From Saccoglossus kowalevskii (taxonomy: Eukaryota > Hemichordata > Enteropneusta > Harrimaniidae), in the NCBI RefSeq assembly GCF_000003605.2, contig NW_003149271.1:450814-477637 (forward strand): a DNA stretch of 26,824 nt. Reading direction: 5' to 3'. A program made the position numbers and the translations under genes. Positions 21,003 to 26,824 of the stretch are shown here, in pieces. Numbering within the stretch: position 1 is the first letter of the stretch; the number at the start of each line of letters is the position of its first letter. The notes under the pieces are model-generated. The model saw only the letters and a list, made by a program, of their open reading frames with translations, did not search any database and had not been told where the DNA came from.

Positions 21003-24000
21003 CTAAATGAAAAACAATTTAAAATAATTTTTTAGCAATATTCTGAGAAATGTAATCAATATAATTCATGCTGTTTTGTTGAATCCAATTTTCAGGAAAA
21101 ATTCAAAGAAAATTCTTTCTGAACAAAGAAGAAATTCCTTTGATAAAGAAATTAAAAAAATGCATTTTGAAATTAGTATGCAAATTGGCTAATTAATATT
21201 CCTAATAGGGTTAAACATTCAACTAAACATACACTATGCATGTACAAAGTTTCAAGCCATTTGAAAATTAAACTGAAGCTATGATACAGAATAAACAAGC
21301 TGAAAACATAATTAGTAAACTAATTATTATGCACAGATTAATTTCAAAATACTATTAGATATTGAAACAAACTATGCACCCATATGAAGAAATGTGTTAC
21401 AAACAAACAAATATGTAACCTCACAATAAAAATTAGCTATTTGTTATGGTTATTGTTACTATATCACAATCAAGGTGGTTTATATGGTTGTTGTCATGGT
21501 GATTACAACTGTTGAAATGTTGTTACAAATCTTATAGTGATCAACCAAAGGGGCCTGCATGACAAGTTTCAAAGCAGTCAAGCTGGTAGTTTCCAAAAAA
21601 TCTCATTTTTCAGAAAAGTGTCAAATATATTCATTACAAATAGAGAATTGAAGATATCATGAAATGAACAAATCTGACAGAGTTCAACTAATACCGGTAG
21701 TACCTACATACCCAGTATCAAAGCAATTGAGCTGGTAGTTTTCATGAATAAGTCAAAAATAGCGTTTTTTATACAAAATGAACAAATCTACATAGCAAGT
21801 ATAAAAAGCAATTGAATAAACAAACTGAAATCATTATACAAATTATCTAGTTAATATGCACATATTAATTAGAAACTGTTATTAAACATTGATTTACATA
21901 TGTACTAAGTTTCAATGCATCTAAGAGATAAGATACACCGTGAACATGCTAAAATTGATTAAATATTTGTACCAACATTTAATTAGATCTCGTGTTTGCA
22001 GTATAGTAGCTGCGTGCCAAGTTTCATTTCAATTCAGCCAATGGTTCTTGAGATATCAGTGGAACGTTTACAAAACTTGACAAAGACACACATATAGATG
22101 GGCAGACATTGGTCTGACATTATCTCTTGTGTGCTGAAAATGAATGCCTGGATCGATTTGGGGTAAGAAATTTATTAGAAATTGTTTGTAGTCCTTAAAA
22201 ATGAAATATTTACAAATATGTTGACTCACCCTTTAATGTATCGCATGGCACCTTCCCCAAGGACGGCAAACTGCAATTTTAACTTGTCTTGATGCTCTGT
22301 GAGGAAATCCACCAACACTCGCAGAGGTGTGACAGAACCGGTATGAGTCAGAGCAGGGGACCATAGAATAGCTTCACCAAGCTCAACAAGGTCTTTAAGA
22401 AATCGATATCGATCATCAGTAGATATTAAAAGGTGATATCGATCATTTAATATGGCTGGGTTCATGGTCATGAAGTTAGTTTTCTCACCGACATCAGTAG
22501 TGAAACCATACCTTGGAGCCATGTTGCAACGAATGACATAATCAGAGGTGTCAATCTCGGCACCACACTTACTGTTTAGAAGAATGCCACTACTTCCAAC
22601 TATGCTGCAGGTTTTGTACTTGCGATTAATCAAAGGGGAGTCTTTTGGTAGTAAGTCGTATAGTGTAGGACTGATTGGAAACACGTATTTCTTATCTGAG
22701 AAGTCAAATTTCACTAATTGCCACGGTTTGACGTCTTTCTTCGTCATGCTTACTCTTTTGATAACGTAGAAATACTTTCGTAAAAGCCTCCTGAAATTAA
22801 CATTTAGAATGTTATTAGTATTTTTCAGTAATCATGAGCCATTAAAGTTGTCATGTATAATGTAATAGTTAGGGTATTTATGTCAAATGTTTCTTGGCAT
22901 TAGCCGAACATCACAGAGCATTCTTGTAGATTTGGTTGGGATTACATTTTCAGCATCTTTAGGGTTTCATCAAGCCACAAATCGCATTCAGGATTCTCAG
23001 TTTGACGATCAAAGACAGACTTTGTAGATTGTAACATGTTCAAAGTGGAGAGTTCAACTGCCTTCTCACACTGAGATGATACTTTGGAGTTTATTTTGAA
23101 GTTTTCGAATTCATTCTTTTTGATACTTCACTTTTCTTTTATCTAGAAAATAGGATTAATTTAGACCTTTGTGGATTTTGGCATAAAAATTTTACACCTA
23201 ATCATTGGATTTATAGTGAATTTCTATAAATGAACTTATTTTTAATGAATGTGATATACTGTAATGTGTCTCTCCATGCCTTATTTGCATAATGATATAC
23301 CAAAACCACATTAAGGGAACAGCGCCCTCTTGTGTTACTATTTGTTGCACTATTGTTTTTAGGGCTAACAATGACATGAAAATACTACTTCAGGTACAGC
23401 GTTGTAGTAGCTTTTTACTGTAAAGTAAAAGTGATGTATTTCACTGGACAATGGTATAAATGCTTTCTGAGGGGTCAACAAATCTGTATATTGACCATTG
23501 CTGGAATCTACAGTTGTACCATTAAACCAAATAAAACAAGATTTTGTAAAATATTGTCCGGCAAGACCTCTCTTAACACCATCCATACTTTTCTCCAATC
23601 AGAAGTAGTTTATCACAGTTTGTATGCATTTATATTCCATAATCCCTTTCAAAATTACTATCATGTTTATAATGTTTGTCTGCATGCAACATGCAAACAC
23701 ACACACACACACACACGCATGCACGCACGCAAACACACAAACTATAACAGCACTGGAGCCACTCAGATCCAAATAAAAAGCAATGTATACGCAATACACA
23801 AAGATCATGAAATTACCTTGATGAAATAATTAGAAATCACTAAACGTCATTTTAGACAACATCATAAAATCTTGAAATGAGAAGTTTTAGTGCTAGCCAC
23901 GTACATAGTGAGGACGGATAGACGAACAGACCGACCGACCAACCGACCAGCCAACCAACATAGTTCTGTTTGATGATAATCTTCTGTATTTATTTAGAAC

Positions 24001-24399
24001 ATAATCCAGCCCAGTAATGCACAATACCTTGTTGAGCAGACATGTTACAGTTGTTTGACCCGCTCACAAATTAAAAGTGATCGACACCAACACCCCTCAA
24101 TGGAATAGCCATTCCTAAAATCTATCAATGCAAAAGCTGATAGGACTTTGTCCACAAATGGGAGTTATTATGAGAAAATATTGACCACTAAATGCACTAA
24201 TCTGATAGGCTGATAGAAGTATGAGGTATAATATGTTTTTATTTACCTTAACTCGACCATTTTTGACATATTGTGAGACCACGGCACTTCTGTAGACGAG
24301 GTATATAGAGTGAATGCTTGACCCACTGGCATATTTTTTTGCATCGTTTCCACACCATCATGACCCATGTAAGTCTTGGAAATAGGAAAAGGAGGAAGC
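20723..24399 (-). CDS. ST8SIA3: ST8SIA3-like alpha-2,8-sialyltransferase, three exons, N-terminal exon missing
   Basis: This is a CMP-sialic acid:glycan alpha-2,8-sialyltransferase (GT29) of the Golgi lumen. Exons 24399-24247, 22790-22230 and 21002-20723 join in phase to 330 residues plus a split codon. Counting from the first full codon: stem region 1-105; sialylmotif L about 112-162 (CSIVGSSGILLNSKCGAEID ... MNP); motif S about 252-276 (TTGLFMYTIAVPICDEIRLY, GFYPF); motif III HYYN at 288-291; VS motif HKMPE at 303-307 with catalytic His 303; C-terminal KCKG with the conserved Cys at 328. Three N-glycosylation sequons (NMS, NFT, NDT) are visible. Residues such as WQLVKFDFSDKKYVF and LVDFLTEH match ST8SIA3 better than ST8SIA2/4 as I recall them. 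Human ST8SIA3 is 380 residues, so about 50 residues, including the signal anchor, are missing. All three observable introns are phase 2. Confidence 0.93.
21003..22229. repeat. ST8SIA3-like intron filled with degenerate interspersed repeats
   Basis: Repeated words such as CAAGTTTCAAAGCAGTCAAG, ACAAAGTTTCAAGCCATTTG, CTAAGTTTCAATGCATC and CCAAGTTTCATTTCAATTCA recur every 100-350 nt with TTAATTAG/TTAATATG blocks between. The reverse complement of about 21545-21780 matches the internal unit of the 10137-10673 element (GATATCTTCAATTCTC; AGATTTGTTCATTTCATG; GTAGGTACTAC). No coding content. Confidence 0.6.
22230..22790 (-). CDS. ST8SIA3: ST8SIA3-like exon carrying sialylmotif L
   Basis: The acceptor is GTTAATTTCAG (22801-22791) and the donor is AAAGG|GTGAGT. 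The exon starts RLLRKYFYVIKRVS ahead of an internal ATG, which is therefore not the start codon. It contains DVKPWQLVKFDFSDKKYVFP, LLPKDSPLINRKYKT, the donor-binding sialylmotif L (conserved Cys, GSSGIL, CGAEID, RCN, DVG, MNP) and AILWSPAL, which corresponds to the AILWIPAF segment of ST8SIA3. It ends MRYIKG, running into the next exon as GFWKISHNF. Confidence 0.95.
23322..23334 (-). promoter_or_regulatory. CTCF-like motif
   Basis: The minus strand reads CACAAGAGGGCGC, matching the CTCF core pattern CANNAGRGGGCGC. It lies in an ST8SIA3-like intron. Confidence 0.35.
23696..23737. repeat. (CA)n microsatellite with GCAC interruptions
   Basis: ACACACACACACACACACAC, then GCATGCACGCACGCAAACAC. Confidence 0.93.
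23924..23961. repeat. Short ACCG/ACCA tetranucleotide tract
   Basis: GACCGACCGACCAACCGACC followed by AGCCAACCAACA is a cryptic tetranucleotide repeat. Confidence 0.75.
24247..24399 (-). CDS. ST8SIA3: ST8SIA3-like stem exon
   Basis: The acceptor on the minus strand is TCTATTTTTGACAG and the donor is TTAAG|GTAAAT. The 153-nt exon has one leading and two trailing codon bases. It encodes LPPFPISKTYMGHDGVETMQ, then KNMPVGQAFTLYTSSTEVPW, then SHNMSKMVEL, with one N-glycosylation sequon (NMS). This is the lumenal stem. The tryptophan-asparagine pattern before the L/R-rich helix resembles the WKFN segment of human ST8SIA3. No open frame of note covers it. It was found from splice signals and phase. 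Confidence 0.85.
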
Positions 24400-24889
24400 C
24401 TGTCAAAAATAGATAAATTCAAACATTTGTTGTATTTGACTCACAACAGGAACTCAATGACTTATTTGGAGAAGCTGGAGTACCTTACTACTGTACTTTA
24501 TCCAAGTTAGCACTCAAGGTACTCAGCTCCAACTTTGAAAAAGTGTGAAAATGACAATTTTAGTTCAACATGTGGCAATGAGGGGGATATCACATCTTTT
24601 TGGGGAAAATAAAATTGAGAAATTAGTTAATAAAGAATTAAAAATGGTCACAAAAAAATGCACATTTTTATACAATATTAATAATGTATCATCTGAATTT
24701 AAGGTTAAATTCAGTTTTAAGGTTAAAATTATTAACAAACAGTCAAAGTCAAAATATTCATCATTATCTTCATTGTTGAATGTGTTCGGTCATACACAAA
24801 GCTCATGTTGCAAAGCATTTTTTGCCATGATGTTTTCTTGCACTATTTGATCTGCAACAACCACTTGATAGGTCAAGTCTGTTACGTGT

Positions 24890-25101
24890 TACTGTAGGAT
24901 ACTTTATTTTCGCTTGGAATTGATTTTCGCTATTTTCGCTGAAGGGATGATTCCGTGAAAATAAAATCCAGCGAATATACTTTTTTTCCTATATTTCACA
25001 TTAAACTCATCAAAAATCAGTGAAAATAAATTCCATACAAAACGTCCAAAAAGCCTTTTCAGCGAAAATTAATTCCAGCGAAAATAAAGTATTCCACAGT
25101 A
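24890..25101. mobile_element. TACTGTA MITE, copy 4
   Basis: TACTGTAGGATACTTTATTT at the left, AAATAAAGTATTCCACAGTA at the right, TA tips, 212 bp, the longest copy. The inverted repeat continues through CGCTGGAATTAATTTTCGCT-like sequence for over 40 nt with mismatches. Confidence 0.9.
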
Positions 25102-25728
25102 TTACCCAATCAGAATGCTGTGTTATACGGAAGGTATTCTGATAATGCAGTGTAAAAGTATGATCTGTTGGAATTTATTTTGGCGAAAAAAAAAACACTA
25201 CTTTTAAAAAAAAAATGGCAGTTAGAATTTTTGAAAGGTACCGGGTAAACTGAATATAGAATGAAGGATTTATCGCCTTTCACTTTTGTTAACTTTTTGT
25301 TGAAGCGGTTACTGTGGTCTATGCATTCAAAACATATTCACGGCAATCGATATCCACGCTGTATTATATAAATTCAATTACCGGTATTTGAAAAAGTCAA
25401 ATAATGCTCAAAAACCAGTTAAATTTGGGAAATTTTTGAGAGGATGGGCGCTTAGCAAAGCATGGGTGCTAAGTCGGACTAGTACGGTAGTATTAAAATG
25501 CCAACCACTCCACAATATGGATACATACAGAAATAGCTCAAGATCAAAAATACCATGGCATAAATGCATATTAAATATTTTAAATACACTCTAATTTCAT
25601 GGTATTATGTAAGCATTACACCTGGCAGTACAAGTAAACAATGGTATAAATTAACTATTGATATCAAAAAGAATTTGTCTAAACTGAAATTAGATAGCAG
25701 TAGATGAAATTTTTTTTTCTATTACATT

Positions 25729-25743
25729 GCGCCCTCTATTGTC
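25729..25743 (-). promoter_or_regulatory. CTCF-like motif
   Basis: The minus strand reads GACAATAGAGGGCGC, consistent with the CTCF core CANTAGAGGGCGC. It lies upstream of the ST8SIA3-like exons found here. Confidence 0.35.
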
Positions 25744-26824
25744 AGGAAAGAGTAAATCTTAGACTGTTGATTTGTTTTTTCCAACTATAATGATTTAAAG
25801 ACAATGTCCAGCATTATAACACCATGAACAAAGCTACACACATGGAGCTCCATGCTGCACACAATTCTCCAAAATAACTTACTGAACCAACCAACACCAT
25901 TCTGTACACACGCAGTAGTGGGGGAATATGTTCACAGATATTCTACATTAAAAATATTTGTATCATAGCGTTCATAATAGAGAAAATAGTAAAATATAAA
26001 ATGAAGCAGAGCATCATGGGTACTCTCTATTTAACTGTGCACAAACTCCAAAATGACAAGTGACTATAAAGCCACTTTAAAATCGCCTTTCATTGACCAT
26101 TCAACATAAACTTCTACAATGTATAACACATAATACAAATTTGAAATTTTTCTGTCACTATTAAAATGAGAAATTTTCGCTTAACGCCATGAGCAAGGAG
26201 AAACCAAGAATTTCACATTTTGCTGTTTTTGGAGTAAACTTTCTGTGACTTTTTCGTCTATTTCATGATTACACATAATTGCATGATTACCATGTAAAAG
26301 ACTTTTCAATGTACTACCACCTGTAATCCTAACTTTAAACCCAAACCCCTACCCTCTATTGCTCCCTCAACTCAAGGAAATACTCGCTGTTACGGCACGC
26401 CTGATTGGCTGAAAATAAGTATGCGCACTTGATTTACCCAGAATTCTGTGCGAATCCCCCCTTGATTCTGGCTGCTGGCCATTTTCGTTCAGGTCGTCGG
26501 ATATCATCAGAAAACGCAGGATTTGTGCAGTTTTGAATAATACAAAGTTAGCGATTATGAACAATGGTTATTAAAGGAAACATCAATCTAAGCAACATAA
26601 TGACCCCTGAAGAAAAAGGTCCACAAATGTAGGAGAATGCAATTTACAATTTTTTTATATCACTTTTCATTCTCTAGATATTCAACTTTATATCATTATT
26701 ATGTAGTCAGCCATCTTGATTCTCAAGCAAAGGATTATGGGTAAAGTATGACATCATAGAATCTGTTGTCAAAAATTGAGAAAATTATTTCATCTATAAC
26801 ATGAGAAATACTGATGCGAATTAG

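Larger units (their letters stand above)
22791..24246. other. ST8SIA3-like intron
   Basis: Contains a CTCF-like motif (23322-23334), a CA microsatellite (23696-23737) and an ACCG/ACCA-rich tract (23924-23961). Open frames at 23365-23829 on either strand overlap the microsatellite and look spurious. Confidence 0.6.
24400..26824. other. Upstream of the ST8SIA3-like stem exon; first exon not identified
   Basis: Probably intron, possibly with the promoter or first exon. It holds TACTGTA MITE copy 4 and a CTCF-like motif. I looked on the minus strand for a Met plus hydrophobic anchor followed by a donor in phase 2 and found none convincing. The minus open frame at 26564-26367 (MFIIANFVLF...) is not recognisable. 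A CCAAT-box-like AGCCAATCAG (minus, 26410-26401) and a YY1-like AAGATGGC (minus, about 26715-26708) could hint at promoter DNA but are weak. Confidence 0.4.

Noticed and set aside
25880-25960. Strong minus-strand donor-like CAGTAAGT as the missing first sialyltransferase exon
   Set aside because: In the required phase there is an in-frame stop shortly upstream, no Met and no clear membrane anchor.
26367-26564. Minus-strand frame MFIIANFVLF... as a possible signal-anchor exon
   Set aside because: The hydrophobic stretch is too short, it is followed by polar sequence unlike an ST8SIA stem, and no phase-2 donor joins it to the 24399 exon.

Overview
The window looks like nuclear DNA of an invertebrate deuterostome. 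A hemichordate, echinoderm or lancelet would all fit, and I lean towards a hemichordate without being able to prove it. The reasons are: two spliced protein-coding genes with vertebrate-like orthology, kilobase-scale introns, AT-rich non-coding sequence, many short inverted-terminal-repeat elements, several minisatellites, and one run of N (an assembly gap) inside a satellite. Nothing suggests bacterial or viral coding sequence. The genes are split into exons, so most long open frames are unrelated to them.

Gene 1 (plus strand, about 2.2-15.9 kb) is the 3' end of a WDR7 / Rabconnectin-3-beta gene. Six confident coding exons (5029-5220, 7256-7442, 8844-9114, 9775-9957, 14370-14474, 15598-15786) join in one frame through consensus splice sites. 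They encode about 374 residues ending at a TGA. A small extra exon at 2240-2284 is possible. Gene 2 (minus strand, 24399 down to 20723) is an alpha-2,8-sialyltransferase most like ST8SIA3. Three exons (24399-24247, 22790-22230, 21002-20723) give 330 residues with sialylmotifs L, S, III and VS. The first exon, with the signal anchor, was not found and is probably further upstream on the minus strand. The genes are convergent, with about 4.9 kb between stop codons. WDR7 and ST8SIA3 are also near neighbours in human (18q21.31, from memory), so this appears to be an ancient conserved linkage.

The left 1.6 kb is a 20-bp minisatellite, about 60 copies, that is open in all forward frames, preceded by a decayed array. 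The WDR7 introns hold: a 34-bp, 7-copy minisatellite built around an everted nuclear-receptor-like half-site palindrome; a foldback at 3208-3364; TA-flanked and TTAA-flanked MITEs; a ~535-bp element ending in GCTCCGCTGT inverted repeats; a 29-bp satellite interrupted by the 630-N gap; and dispersed repeat fragments. The intergenic region holds a PIF/Harbinger-like MITE with 39-bp inverted repeats and TTA duplications, several TTAA elements and a good CTCF-like motif. The ST8SIA3 introns hold a degenerate repeat cluster, a further TA-MITE, a CA microsatellite and two more CTCF-like motifs.

Functionally, WDR7 partners DMXL proteins to assemble the V-ATPase on synaptic and endosomal/Golgi vesicles. 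ST8SIA3 adds alpha-2,8 sialic acids in the Golgi. Both are prominent in neurons in vertebrates. Whether their linkage reflects shared regulation is an inference only.
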